From Cellulophaga sp. L1A9 (lineage in GTDB: Bacteria; Bacteroidota; Bacteroidia; Flavobacteriales; Flavobacteriaceae), in NCBI RefSeq assembly GCF_009797025.1, contig NZ_CP047027.1, positions 620,001-684,000 on the forward strand: a stretch of 64,000 bases of DNA, given 5' to 3'. Below are positions 56,625 through 64,000 of the stretch, piece after piece. The first letter of the stretch is position 1. Each line of letters starts with the position of its first letter. The translations under genes and the position numbers were made by a program. The notes under the pieces are model-generated. The model was not told the origin of the DNA, did no database searches, and saw nothing but the letters and a program-made list of their open reading frames with translations.

Positions 56625-57635
56625 TTAAAGCGCCGTATAACTATCCTTTATAATTTGATAGGCCAACCGTTCACTAGCAGAGAGTTTGTATTTACTACGG
56701 GTATGCTTGTAGGGGTTTGGAGTAGGAACCTCTTTCTTGTCAATAGCGTTAAATACTGCTGGATGTACATAATAGTTTTTACATACCGACGGCGTGTTCC
56801 CCAATTCTTCAGCAACCATTTTGATTACGATATTACTAAATTTCTTCCGCGCACCCTTTGCTTGGTCTTTTAGAGCATAATCATAACATTCTATAGCTAA
56901 CCTACTCCCTGACCATGTTCTAAAGTCTTTACTAGAAAAACCATCACCCATAAAATTATTAATATAGGTATTGACCTCTTCGCTATCAACATCTTGAAAT
57001 AGTCCTGCTTTATCCTTATATCTAAAGATTTCGTAACCGGGTAGATTCGCTGTTTCTTTTATAAAAGGAATTAAATCTACATCATCAATATGCACTTCTC
57101 TTTCTTGATTACTTTTGCCCTTATATTTAAAAACTAACTCATCACCTTCAAAATTTAAATGCTTTCTGCGTAAGGTGGTTAAGCCAAAAGTTTCGTTGGC
57201 ATTGCGATACTGTTTGTTGCCTATTCTTACACCGTATTCATCTAAAATAAGAATAATTAAAGCTAATAGCTTCCGCTTATTCCACTCTTTTGCTTGTAAA
57301 TCTTTATAGGCTCTTTTTCTAATTTTAGGTAAGTGATCCGCAAAATCTAGCATCTTTCTAAACTTTGCCTCTTGCCTATTCTTTTCATAGACCGAATGGT
57401 AAATATATTGCTTTCGGCCTTTTAAATCCCGTCCGATAGCCTGTATATGTCCGTCGTCAAAACGACAAATATTAACCTCAGACCACATGGGCGGTATCAC
57501 AAGGTTTCGCAGTCTCTTTACTGTTCTTTCATCTTGAATTTTTGAACCATCTTCATTATAAAAAACAAAACCTCTCCCCTTCTTTTTTCTTGAAATACAC
57601 ATGGCAGAATCGTCTACTTCTTGAATTTTAATCAT
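56625..57635 (-). CDS. DNA topoisomerase IB (poxvirus-like)
   Basis: A 336-residue eukaryotic/poxvirus-type topoisomerase that relaxes supercoils through a 3'-phosphotyrosine link. N-terminal beta domain: RRLRNLVIPPMWSEV-like VKRLRNLVIPPMWSEVNICR and GHIQAIGRDLKGRKQYIYH. Catalytic domain: YGVRIGNKQYRNANETFGLT then TLRRKH, the KGKSN lysine loop, DFRTWSGSRLA and the active-site Tyr in CKNYYVHPAV. The length is normal for bacterial members (about 330-350). It is followed upstream by a small unknown gene 37 bp away on the same strand. Confidence 0.94.
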   Translation of the reverse strand: MIKIQEVDDSAMCISRKKKGRGFVFYNEDGSKIQDERTVKRLRNLVIPPMWSEVNICRFDDGHIQAIGRDLKGRKQYIYHSVYEKNRQEAKFRKMLDFADHLPKIRKRAYKDLQAKEWNKRKLLALIILILDEYGVRIGNKQYRNANETFGLTTLRRKHLNFEGDELVFKYKGKSNQEREVHIDDVDLIPFIKETANLPGYEIFRYKDKAGLFQDVDSEEVNTYINNFMGDGFSSKDFRTWSGSRLAIECYDYALKDQAKGARKKFSNIVIKMVAEELGNTPSVCKNYYVHPAVFNAIDKKEVPTPNPYKHTRSKYKLSASERLAYQIIKDSYTAL

Positions 57636-57672
57636 GGGGGAGAGGTTTTTTATAAGTATTAGAGAAATCCAC

Positions 57673-58068
57673 TTAAAATCTTTGTCCTAAGCTATTATTC
57701 ATACTTAGCGCATTCATCGTTTCTTCTGTCTTTGGGCTTCTGATACTGCCCATGGCAACTTTTAAAGATTGAAATTCTTTTACGCAAGACAAATTGGTAA
57801 TCACTAGTGTGTCTAGCTCAATTCTATCTACTAAATGATGATGATCTTTAACAGCAACAGCCTCATCAATAAGTTTTAATAAATTTCTATTGGTATAGTC
57901 ACAATCAAGAATTAGAATGTTTATATCTCTTAATTCATCCAAACCATTGGCTAATACTAATGTGTCATAGTTAGAAAGTAAAGATTTCTTAAACGCACTA
58001 ATCTGATTTTTTCTTCTTAACGTCTGTTCTTTTAATAACTGTAATTGTTCTTCTATAGTGGAGTTCAT
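57673..58068 (-). CDS. Hypothetical 131-residue protein upstream of topoisomerase IB
   Basis: A cytoplasmic-looking protein with no signal or membrane segment. The N-terminal helix (TIEEQLQLLKEQTLRRKNQI) is charged and possibly coiled; the middle reads LRDINILILDCDYTNRNLLK, and the tail is polar. No family recognised. It shares strand and close spacing with the topoisomerase gene and is flanked upstream by a bidirectional terminator, so the two probably form one transcript. Confidence 0.6.
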   Translation of the reverse strand: MNSTIEEQLQLLKEQTLRRKNQISAFKKSLLSNYDTLVLANGLDELRDINILILDCDYTNRNLLKLIDEAVAVKDHHHLVDRIELDTLVITNLSCVKEFQSLKVAMGSIRSPKTEETMNALSMNNSLGQRF

Positions 58069-58157
58069 AATTGTAATTTTTAGATATTCAAATCTAAGCC
58101 CGGATTTTATGTGTTATTAATCGGTTCACTTTTTTTTTGAATCTTATCGCTACAAAA

Positions 58158-58187
58158 AAAAGCCTTGAGATGGCTCTCAAGGCTTTT
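58158..58187. terminator. Strong intrinsic terminator
   Basis: Perfect 13-bp arms AAAAGCCTTGAGA (58158-58170) and TCTCAAGGCTTTT (58175-58187) enclose TGGC. A-rich and T-rich flanks allow function in both directions; for the minus strand it ends the HPF/VOC transcript 19 bp past the HPF stop. Confidence 0.92.
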
Positions 58188-58205
58188 CTAAATATGATTT
58201 AAAAT

Positions 58206-58508
58206 CTAATGCTGTTGCATCTTTTCTTTCTTCTTTCTCAGCTGTCTTTCTAGCTCATTGATCGTTTCGCTAATAGAACTTTCAAAGTTGTCATGACTAG
58301 ACTCCGCAAATAAACGGGGCCCAGGTAAACTTAAGCGAATGTTGCAAATTTTCCCTGTTTGATCAGAGGACGTATTTTCATCCTTGAAAAAGACATCAGC
58401 CCTAATCAACATGTCATATTTCTCTTTTAAATTATCTAATTTTTGTTTTGCCATTGCTTCTAATCGATCACTGGAAGCGACATCATGGTATTCATATATT
58501 ATTTGCAT
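58206..58508 (-). CDS. Ribosome hibernation factor, HPF/RaiA family (short form)
   Basis: A 100-residue protein of the sigma-54-modulation/S30AE family: MAKQKLDNLKEKYDMLIRAD, RLSLPGPRLFAESSHDNFES then AISETI-like SISETINELERQLRKKKEKM. The short form binds the decoding region of the small ribosomal subunit in resting cells. It is 12 bp downstream of the VOC gene in the same direction and lies directly before a strong terminator. Confidence 0.9.
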   Translation of the reverse strand: MQIIYEYHDVASSDRLEAMAKQKLDNLKEKYDMLIRADVFFKDENTSSDQTGKICNIRLSLPGPRLFAESSHDNFESSISETINELERQLRKKKEKMQQH

Positions 58509-58520
58509 AATTCTCTTTTT

Positions 58521-58919
58521 TTATTTATCACAATTTACCATCCAACCAATTCCGTATTGGTCATTACACCTCCCAAAATGTCCCCATTCTCGTTCTCTAA
58601 ATTCATGGTGAATTTGCCCTCCACTTGCGAGTGCCTTAAATATTTTTTCTGCTTCCTCTACAGTATCTAAATCCACACTCATGTGAATTTGATTTCCGTT
58701 ATTTATTGGAGTGTCTGGAGACGCATCATAAGCCATAAAATTGACTCCTTTACCTTTTAATTCTGCGTGCTGTAATTTCTTCCGATAATTGCCGGGAACA
58801 TCTATTTTTTTATCCTCGTAGGTTTGACGATTTTTAATTTCTGCGTCAAATAAATCCCCATAAAAACTAAGGGCTTCTTGACAATTGCCATTAAAGGCTA
58901 AATATGCTTGTACGTTCAT
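58521..58919 (-). CDS. VOC-superfamily (PhnB-like) protein
   Basis: A 132-residue glyoxalase/bleomycin-resistance-fold protein of the PhnB type: start VQAYLAFNGNCQEALSFYGD, middle QHAELKGKGVNFMAYDASPD, end WGHFGRCNDQYGIGWMVNCD. These are typical of the DGPF/3-demethylubiquinone-like VOC group. No substrate can be predicted. It is first in a two-gene unit with HPF. Confidence 0.88.
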   Translation of the reverse strand: MNVQAYLAFNGNCQEALSFYGDLFDAEIKNRQTYEDKKIDVPGNYRKKLQHAELKGKGVNFMAYDASPDTPINNGNQIHMSVDLDTVEEAEKIFKALASGGQIHHEFREREWGHFGRCNDQYGIGWMVNCDK

Positions 58920-59233
58920 GATTTTAAGTTTTTCACTAAATTAGAGAGAACATAGTCCTTGTTTTAGCTCGAAAGAAATTAGTTTTGATGCGTTCCAATA
59001 ACACCATATTTGGCTCTTCATAATTATACAATTTACCCTCAAGAAATAGTACCTAGAAGATAAAGGCTTTATATAATAAGGTATAAAATTAAGGTCTTTA
59101 TAGCGCGTTGTTTATTTTTTATACTTCTCTTAATAAAAAGAATTTCATTGCGTCAATAAAATCGGTAATCAAGCTAAATAATAAGGGACTAGCTTTCTAA
59201 TTTTGTGGTAGTAATAATTAAAACAATACACAT
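58920..59233 (+). promoter_or_regulatory. 314-bp divergent intergenic region with a SYLF-gene promoter box
   Basis: Separates the divergent VOC and SYLF genes. TAATTTTG at 59198-59205 matches the Bacteroidetes -7 box and stands 28 bp before the SYLF ATG; no strong TTG partner is seen. Otherwise no features are visible apart from AT-rich sequence. Confidence 0.4.
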
Positions 59234-59782
59234 ATGAAAACTTTAAAAACAATATTATTAGGAGCAATACTTTTTACCTCTTTCAGTGGATTTTCTCAAA
59301 CTGAGAAAGAAGCAAAAATCATGAAAGATGCAGAAAAAGTAAAAATGAAAATGGTAAAAACAGATAAAGGCTTAAAAACGTTCATGGACAATTCTACGGC
59401 GTATGTCATTTTTCCAAATGTTGGCGAAGGTGCATTCATCATTGGTGGAGCTTCTGGAAACGGAGTCGTTTATGAAAATGGAAAGCCAGTAGGTTTAGCA
59501 GACCTTAAAAAAGTAGATATAGGTTTACAAGCTGGAGGACAAGCACTTTCTGAAGTTATCTTTTTTGAAACGGAAGAAGCCTTTGCTAAATTTAAAGATG
59601 ATGAACTTACTTTTTCTGCAGAAGCATCTGCTGTAGTCTTAGAATCAGGAGCCTCTAAGAATGCAGACTATAGTGATGGTGTCATTGTATTTGCAATGCC
59701 AAAAGCTGGAGTTATGGCCGATCTATCTGTTGGTGGACAACGTTTGAGTTATGATTCTTTTGATAACAGTTCAGATAAATAA
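59234..59782 (+). CDS. SYLF-domain (YSC84-like) lipid-binding secreted protein
   Basis: A 182-residue protein with a signal peptide (1-22, FSGFSQ) and one SYLF domain: LKTFMDNSTAYVIFPNVGEG, GAFIIGGASGNGVVYENGKP, VDIGLQAGGQALSEVIFF and AGVMADLSVGGQRLSYDSF. Eukaryotic relatives bind phosphoinositides; the bacterial role, probably at the envelope, is unknown. It is a single-gene unit closed by a perfect terminator 19 bp after the stop. Confidence 0.9.
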   Translation: MKTLKTILLGAILFTSFSGFSQTEKEAKIMKDAEKVKMKMVKTDKGLKTFMDNSTAYVIFPNVGEGAFIIGGASGNGVVYENGKPVGLADLKKVDIGLQAGGQALSEVIFFETEEAFAKFKDDELTFSAEASAVVLESGASKNADYSDGVIVFAMPKAGVMADLSVGGQRLSYDSFDNSSDK

Positions 59783-59801
59783 TTCCCTATAATTTATAGT
59801 T

Positions 59802-59833
59802 AAAAAGGCGGTCTAATTAGACCGCCTTTTTTT
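59802..59833 (+). terminator. Perfect intrinsic terminator after the SYLF gene
   Basis: A self-complementary stretch from 59802 to 59831 with arms AAAAAGGCGGTCTAA and TTAGACCGCCTTTTT, followed by TT. It is a textbook rho-independent terminator. Confidence 0.95.
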
Positions 59834-59997
59834 ATGCCCAACGAATTTTAAGAGTATAAATCACCCTCTAAACTATTTTAACAAAGTACTTTTTTTAGCG
59901 TCAAAAAGTGTTTTGATTGTTTCAAATTCTTCTAGCGACCAGGCTTAGTTTTGACCAAAATTAAAAACAATTTATAAATTTTAAACACATAAAAATT

Positions 59998-60585
59998 ATG
60001 AAAAAAGTAGTAGCATTATTAGTATTTATGACAGCAGGATCATCTCTATTTGCGCAATCATGGTCTGACAAATTTCAAATTGGTGTTAAAGGTGGAGCAA
60101 ACTTTGCTACCGTAGCTGGAGACGATTTTGATAGTCCAGACAGTAGAACAAGTTTTTACGCTGGTCTTGTTGCAGAAGCGCCATTAACAGAAACACTATC
60201 GATACAACCAGAGGTATTTTATTCTGGACAAGGTTTTGATTTAAATGATAATGCCAATGGAGCAGATGCAGAATATCAATTAGATTACATTCAAGTTCCT
60301 GTATTGCTTAAGGTGTATTTGGTAGACGGATTGAACATTCAAGCTGGACCTCAATTTGGTTTTAAGGTGAATGAAGAAGTAGATTTTCAACCAACAAACG
60401 ACGATGGTGATATTGATACAGATGCCGTGAGAGATTTCGATTTTCAATTAACTTCTGGTTTGGAATATAAGTTTGCAGAATCTTTCTTTATTCAAGCAAG
60501 ATATACCTACGGATTTTCTGAGTTGATTAAAGACACAGATGTACATAATTCCTATTTCTCTGCAGGTATCGGATACATGTTTTAA
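59998..60585 (+). CDS. Outer-membrane beta-barrel protein (porin-like, OmpA-type small barrel)
   Basis: A 195-residue protein with a signal peptide (1-20, SLFAQ) and alternating strands of an 8-stranded barrel: FQIGVKGGANFATVAGDDF, LSIQPEVFYSGQGFDL, YQLDYIQVPVLLKVYL, LNIQAGPQFGFKVNE, DFQLTSGLEYKFAESFFIQA and a terminal aromatic GIGYMF for outer-membrane assembly. It is the common PorT/outer membrane beta-barrel family of Bacteroidetes. No ligand is predictable. A TAGTTTTG box at 59946-59953 may be its promoter. Confidence 0.9.
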   Translation: MKKVVALLVFMTAGSSLFAQSWSDKFQIGVKGGANFATVAGDDFDSPDSRTSFYAGLVAEAPLTETLSIQPEVFYSGQGFDLNDNANGADAEYQLDYIQVPVLLKVYLVDGLNIQAGPQFGFKVNEEVDFQPTNDDGDIDTDAVRDFDFQLTSGLEYKFAESFFIQARYTYGFSELIKDTDVHNSYFSAGIGYMF

Positions 60586-60700
60586 GAAGATTGCGCAAAA
60601 ATGCATTGCGTTAAATTTTAAAGCTAATGAAGTAATCTCTCCAAATAATCATTACTAATTTTATAGTATACAAAAATTAATAATCTAAAAAATTAAAGAT

Positions 60701-60886
60701 ATGAATACGACACAATTAGAAGGAAAATGGAAACAAGTAAAAGGTCAATTCAAACAAAAATACGGTGATTTAACCGATAATGACCTAACCTATGCCGAGG
60801 GAAAGTTTGACGAAATGATTGGAAAACTTCAAGAGAAAACTGGTAAGAAGAAAGAAGAACTTGAAAAAGAAATTCAAGAATTGTAA
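60701..60886 (+). CDS. CsbD-family stress protein
   Basis: A 61-residue hydrophilic protein with the CsbD pattern LEGKWKQVKGQFKQKYGDLT then DNDLTYAEGKFDEMIGKLQE. The family is general-stress induced and of unknown function. It is a single-gene unit, closed by a strong hairpin about 75 bp after the stop. Confidence 0.93.
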   Translation: MNTTQLEGKWKQVKGQFKQKYGDLTDNDLTYAEGKFDEMIGKLQEKTGKKKEELEKEIQEL

Positions 60887-60962
60887 AATTCTAACTCAGA
60901 TAGAATTCTTTTTCAGTATAGCACGCTTACTAAAGCGTCTATAATTATGTTGAGACGAATGT

Positions 60963-61000
60963 ATACCCCACCAAAAAGTAATTTTTGGTGGGGTATTATT
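60963..61000. terminator. Strong intrinsic terminator after the CsbD gene
   Basis: Perfect 15-bp arms ATACCCCACCAAAAA (60963-60977) and TTTTTGGTGGGGTAT (60982-60996) with a GTAA loop, followed by TATTTT. It separates the stress genes from the minus-strand locus beyond and may work in both directions. Confidence 0.93.
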
Positions 61001-61034
61001 TTATAATTTATTTCAAAGAAGTCCAGGTTTTACA

Positions 61035-61238
61035 TTAGTTCATGTATTTCTTATATACCAACCTACCATAATACGCAATGAATAAAAAGCATACAAATGG
61101 TAGTAAGAATGAAAAATTCACTTCCGTGACCCCAGCAATTTTTATATCGTTTACCTTATTACCTCCTAGATCTATAATCATTCCTTGAAGTTTAGGCATT
61201 AACGCCCCTCCTACAATTACACTATTAATCGTACTATA
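61035..61238 (-). pseudogene. C-terminal remnant of a FucP-like sugar permease
   Basis: The minus-strand frame ending at TAA 61035-61037 reads IVGGALMPKLQGMIIDLGG, then VNFSFLLPFVCFLFIAYYG and a basic tail. It lines up directly with the end of the intact FucP at 19242-20543 (AIVGGALMPILQGSIIDMG; NASFILPFICFCFIAVYG). Only about 66 codons remain, with no start, and the upstream end merges into the metallophosphoesterase stop. It is therefore the last helix or two of a lost major-facilitator sugar transporter. Confidence 0.8.
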
Positions 61239-61239
61239 A

Positions 61240-63099
61240 TTAATTAGAAAGTATTTTAGTAATTGTTTCTAGCTGAAGATTTATTTTAAAATGATCTGAA
61301 GGTTGCCCTTTCTTCGTTTTTTCAAAAATTTGAGCCCAAAGTTGGTATGCTGTATTTTTAGATTTTTTAAATTCCTGACAGACAAGCGCATACTGTTTTA
61401 AACGATCATGACTAATATCAGCTAAGGCTAGTTCATCTGCGCTTCTTAGTTTATAAAAATCGTGAATCATATCAAATCCGGACCAAGAGTTAAATTCTTC
61501 AAGGCTTAGGTTTTGCGCTTCTAATTGCAACTTGATACTTTCTATATCATCAGAATTCTCTATTAATAGTTCTTTTCCTGTTTTATTCAGCATAGCTTCT
61601 GAAAATTCAACAGGCCAATCGTCTGGTAAAAATCGTAATCGGACTAACTCTTTCAAATGCCACTTTGTAAAATCCCTATAATTTTTAGTAGTCAATATAT
61701 CTTTATCCCAAACCCCTGTTGCTCCTGATTCTTTTAAATAGGCATATTCTTGCTCATATAATGGGAACAAACTGTTGAAATTTTTAGCAGACGCAATAAC
61801 CACCGTTTCTACTTCAAACTCAGATGTAGACTTAATGGTTAAGATTTTATACGCAGGAGCGTAAGCTGCTAACGAGGGTGTTTGTATATTGAACAAAGTA
61901 TTACCTTGATCACTTGTTCTCACCCCAGTATCATTAATATGCATGTGCCCACCAAAATGAATCTGTAGGCCCGCATCTGCAAAAGTTTGTGCCACTTCCT
62001 CGTTTGGAACGCGGTGCAGTTGCATTTTAGAAGTACCAAAAAATTGTTTGAATTCATCCGAAGCATCATCATTAAAATCTACCATAGGATAGTGGCTAAA
62101 GGCAATTAACACTTTCCCTTCTTGCTTTGCTAACTCTGCTACTCTTTTTACCCAAGAGATTAAATGAGACTTTTGTAAAAGCACATTATTATACCCGATA
62201 CTCGCCCCTGAAAAATCTTTAGGGTTTGTAGATGCTTCTGTTAATTCTTTATTAGGGACATATACATTGGCATCTATTGCCAAAAGCCAAACACCCTCAG
62301 TAGGTTCCACTAAGTAACTAGCATCAGGATGTACGTTATAAGCATCAATAGGATATATTCTTTGTTTTAAATCTGATGCCGATTTTGCTTTGTCAAAACT
62401 ATATTCTTCATAAGCATAGGTAGAAAAAGGGGTCTCCCAATACACATATTCTTTCTGTGGGTAGAACCCAAAAGAAGACATTTCATTCAAAATATCAGCA
62501 TAGCCCCATTTTTTAATTTCTGAGGTGATAATTGGTCTTAGCTCTCCCGCTACAGGTTCCTTTAAATTAGTAACGGCACTGGTAATTATTTGTTCCCTAC
62601 CTCCTATTCCTAAAAAATCTGATTTACCCGCTTCTTGGGTAAATGGTTTTACAGGATCATGATTTCCGGTTGTTGCAAAGAAGAACATTCCATGCTTTTT
62701 AGTATAGGTATCCAATATTTTACGCAGCCCTTTTACATGAACAGGTTGCCCGTCATCACTAAAATCTCCAGGCAAGGCAACATATTTAATTCCTCTAGTT
62801 GCGATATCATCTAAAGCTTCTATAAATGCAAAGTAGTTTTCGTTAAATATTCTGGTGGACTTTAATTGCGCATTCATTGTCCTGATATTTACAAAGGTTT
62901 CCGTATTTGGAATCTTTATCCCTTGGTAATCGGCATCTTCAAAATGTGCATAAATATCTTGAAAATGTGCATCTGCTATAAAGGCAATTTGAACATCCTC
63001 GACACTTTTTTCTACCGTCTCATCTGCACAAGAAAGTATTGACAATAGTAAGACTGCTAAAATAGTCCGCCCTATTAGTTTCAATGATAACCTGTTCAT
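61240..63099 (-). CDS. Calcineurin-like metallophosphoesterase lipoprotein
   Basis: About 619 residues from ATG 63099, chosen over 63195 because it gives a lipoprotein signal (LLSILSC, Cys27) and overlaps the stop of the preceding GH115 remnant (ATGA). All metallophosphoesterase blocks are present: IAFIADAHF, LPGDFSDDGQP, TTGNHDPV, IAFSHYPMVD and HFGGHMHIND, giving the two-metal site. The C-terminal ~220 residues are helical and specific to this secreted subgroup. The substrate is unknown; a phosphate ester or nucleotide in the periplasm is possible. Confidence 0.88.
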   Translation of the reverse strand: MNRLSLKLIGRTILAVLLLSILSCADETVEKSVEDVQIAFIADAHFQDIYAHFEDADYQGIKIPNTETFVNIRTMNAQLKSTRIFNENYFAFIEALDDIATRGIKYVALPGDFSDDGQPVHVKGLRKILDTYTKKHGMFFFATTGNHDPVKPFTQEAGKSDFLGIGGREQIITSAVTNLKEPVAGELRPIITSEIKKWGYADILNEMSSFGFYPQKEYVYWETPFSTYAYEEYSFDKAKSASDLKQRIYPIDAYNVHPDASYLVEPTEGVWLLAIDANVYVPNKELTEASTNPKDFSGASIGYNNVLLQKSHLISWVKRVAELAKQEGKVLIAFSHYPMVDFNDDASDEFKQFFGTSKMQLHRVPNEEVAQTFADAGLQIHFGGHMHINDTGVRTSDQGNTLFNIQTPSLAAYAPAYKILTIKSTSEFEVETVVIASAKNFNSLFPLYEQEYAYLKESGATGVWDKDILTTKNYRDFTKWHLKELVRLRFLPDDWPVEFSEAMLNKTGKELLIENSDDIESIKLQLEAQNLSLEEFNSWSGFDMIHDFYKLRSADELALADISHDRLKQYALVCQEFKKSKNTAYQLWAQIFEKTKKGQPSDHFKINLQLETITKILSN

Positions 63100-63605
63100 T
63101 TTTTGGCTGTTTCTTTTGGAAACGCATAGCTCTTTTTCCATCCTCCTAAATCTATCAACACTTGATCTATCATTACTCCTGGATCTACCATCCATATTTT
63201 CAAGGTATGTTTCCCTGCTCTATCTACAATTTACTTAGCAGCTTTTACTGATGCATTTTTAAGTGCATTCTCTTTCCATTCATCACTACGTCCTAAGGTC
63301 TGAGAATCTACTAAAACCGGCGCTGCATCATCAATAGCAACGGCACAGCGTACGCCAATCCCAGCGTGTGGCGCATGGGTAAGCACTGCTTGTAAATTTA
63401 CAGCTACTTCTCCAAAGTTAAAAGTATAAAAGTCATATTCTAAAACAGGGCTATTTGCCTTAATGGCCTCTAAATTCACATTTGGCGTTGCATTTCTAGG
63501 CAAAGCCGTAATAACCTTGTTCGTATAACCAATTCCCTCAAACAACGGCCAATCTGCTTCATTATCTGTTTTTTTTCGCGTGTAATTCTCCGCATTTACG
63601 GATAG
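63096..63605 (-). pseudogene. GH115 alpha-glucuronidase remnant with an in-frame stop
   Basis: The minus-strand frame runs from just below TAG at 63606-63608. It reads VNAENYTRKKTDNEADWPLF, then GIGYTNKVITALP, LEYDFYTFNFGEVAVNLQAV and GIGVRCAVAIDDAAPVLVD, and meets TAA at 63231-63233. It continues unshifted with VDRAGKHTLKIWMVDPGVMI and DLGGWKKSYAFPKE to TGA 63096-63098. The last block (HTLKxWMVDPGVxxDxxxIDLGG) is the typical end of GH115. Only ~165 of the usual 830-980 residues remain, so the catalytic part is lost. Confidence 0.75.
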
Positions 63606-63681
63606 CTATTCTAGTTTTTTATAATGCCTTCTTAATTTTAATATTTCAAATTCAGGATTGTATACAGATATATTACTATTT

Positions 63682-64000
63682 TTATTTACTATGTTTACTA
63701 AATTGCACATTTTCTTTAGTTAAAATCTCTATTGGTGAATAAATTCTTTCGTCTAATTCTTTTTTATCTACTAAAAAATCAACCATTAATTTAATAGCTT
63801 CATATGCTTCTTTAAAGGGTTGTTGGGAGATTAAAAAAGCTACTTTTTCATTTTCTAAACATTTTACATTTTCTTCAGTACCATCAAAACCAAGAAGCAC
63901 TAAATCTTTGATTTTTGTATCATTAATGGCGTTTACAAAACGAAATACACGACTATTAGGAACATAAACCCCTTTTATATCAGGATTTTCAACAAACATA
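63682..64000 (-). CDS. LacI-type regulator, C-terminal part, cut by the window edge
   Basis: 105 codons of the sugar-binding (periplasmic-binding-protein-like) domain of a LacI-family regulator: GVYVPNSRVFRFVNAIND, LVLLGFDGTEENVKCLENEK, then VAFLISQQPFKEAYEAIKLM. The pattern GFDxxxENxxxLxxxxxxFLISQxPxxxxYxA is typical of the Bacteroidetes group. The DNA-binding N-terminus lies beyond base 64000. It probably controlled the adjacent, now decayed, permease and GH115 genes. Confidence 0.8.
   Translation of the reverse strand, partial: MFVENPDIKGVYVPNSRVFRFVNAINDTKIKDLVLLGFDGTEENVKCLENEKVAFLISQQPFKEAYEAIKLMVDFLVDKKELDERIYSPIEILTKENVQFSKHSK

Noticed and set aside
63100..63195. Upstream extension of the metallophosphoesterase
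   Set aside because: It overlaps the GH115 tail out of frame and would place 32 charged residues before the lipoprotein signal.
63231..63545. A separate 104-residue gene beginning with TTG
   Set aside because: The frame is the inner part of a GH115 C-terminal domain that continues on both sides. The TTG is internal and the end is an in-frame stop.

Overview
The window is AT-rich DNA from a member of the Bacteroidetes, most probably a marine, brown-alga-associated member of the Flavobacteriaceae. The evidence is paired SusC/SusD proteins, a periplasmic hybrid two-component sensor, many lipoprotein signals, TAnnTTTG promoter boxes, and a cargo of fucosidases, sulfatases, fucose-catabolic enzymes and alginate lyases. 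Species cannot be named from the sequence alone.

Region 1 (1-17786, all minus strand) is a fucoidan-type polysaccharide utilization locus: hybrid sensor/regulator, SusC, SusD, two GH29 alpha-L-fucosidases, two formylglycine S1 sulfatases (one cut by the window edge), a five-bladed-propeller hydrolase and a DUF1080 protein. A short C-terminal remnant of a GH141-like beta-helix enzyme lies between genes. Region 2 (18028-27404) is a nearly complete L-fucose pathway arranged around a divergent AraC regulator: FucP permease, FucI isomerase, FGGY kinase, RhaD-type class II aldolase, AldA lactaldehyde dehydrogenase and an FMN-dependent 2-hydroxyacid (L-lactate-type) dehydrogenase. Together they take fucose to dihydroxyacetone phosphate plus pyruvate.

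Region 3 (27405-39693) is a second carbohydrate locus that looks decayed. It has intact GH78, GH20, GH29 and an unclassified secreted TIM-barrel-like protein. It also has a GH43 broken by one in-frame stop, a GH92 and a SusD that are both truncated and abut head-to-head, a stretch of broken coding sequence, and a gene desert with a tRNA-T-arm-like motif.

Region 4 (39694-53559) is an alginate/uronate region: PL7, PL17 and PL6 alginate lyases, two FCD-type GntR regulators, a ManD-like enolase-superfamily dehydratase, an SSS symporter, a Gfo/Idh/MocA oxidoreductase and an unknown lipoprotein. The promoters of the PL7 gene and of the PL6-PL17 operon share one architecture: a TATATTTG box overlapped by tandem near-palindromes of form TTGGnnnnCCAA with a 13-bp period. 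This resembles UxuR/ExuR-type operators and is the most interesting regulatory signal in the window.

Region 5 (53876-60996) is ordinary chromosomal and stress-related: DUF892/YciE, AraC, a lone receiver, topoisomerase IB, HPF/RaiA, VOC, SYLF, a beta-barrel and CsbD, with several very clear intrinsic terminators. Region 6 (61035-64000) returns to a decayed carbohydrate locus: a FucP-like permease remnant, an intact metallophosphoesterase lipoprotein, a GH115 C-terminal remnant with an in-frame stop, and the end of a LacI-type regulator cut by the window edge.
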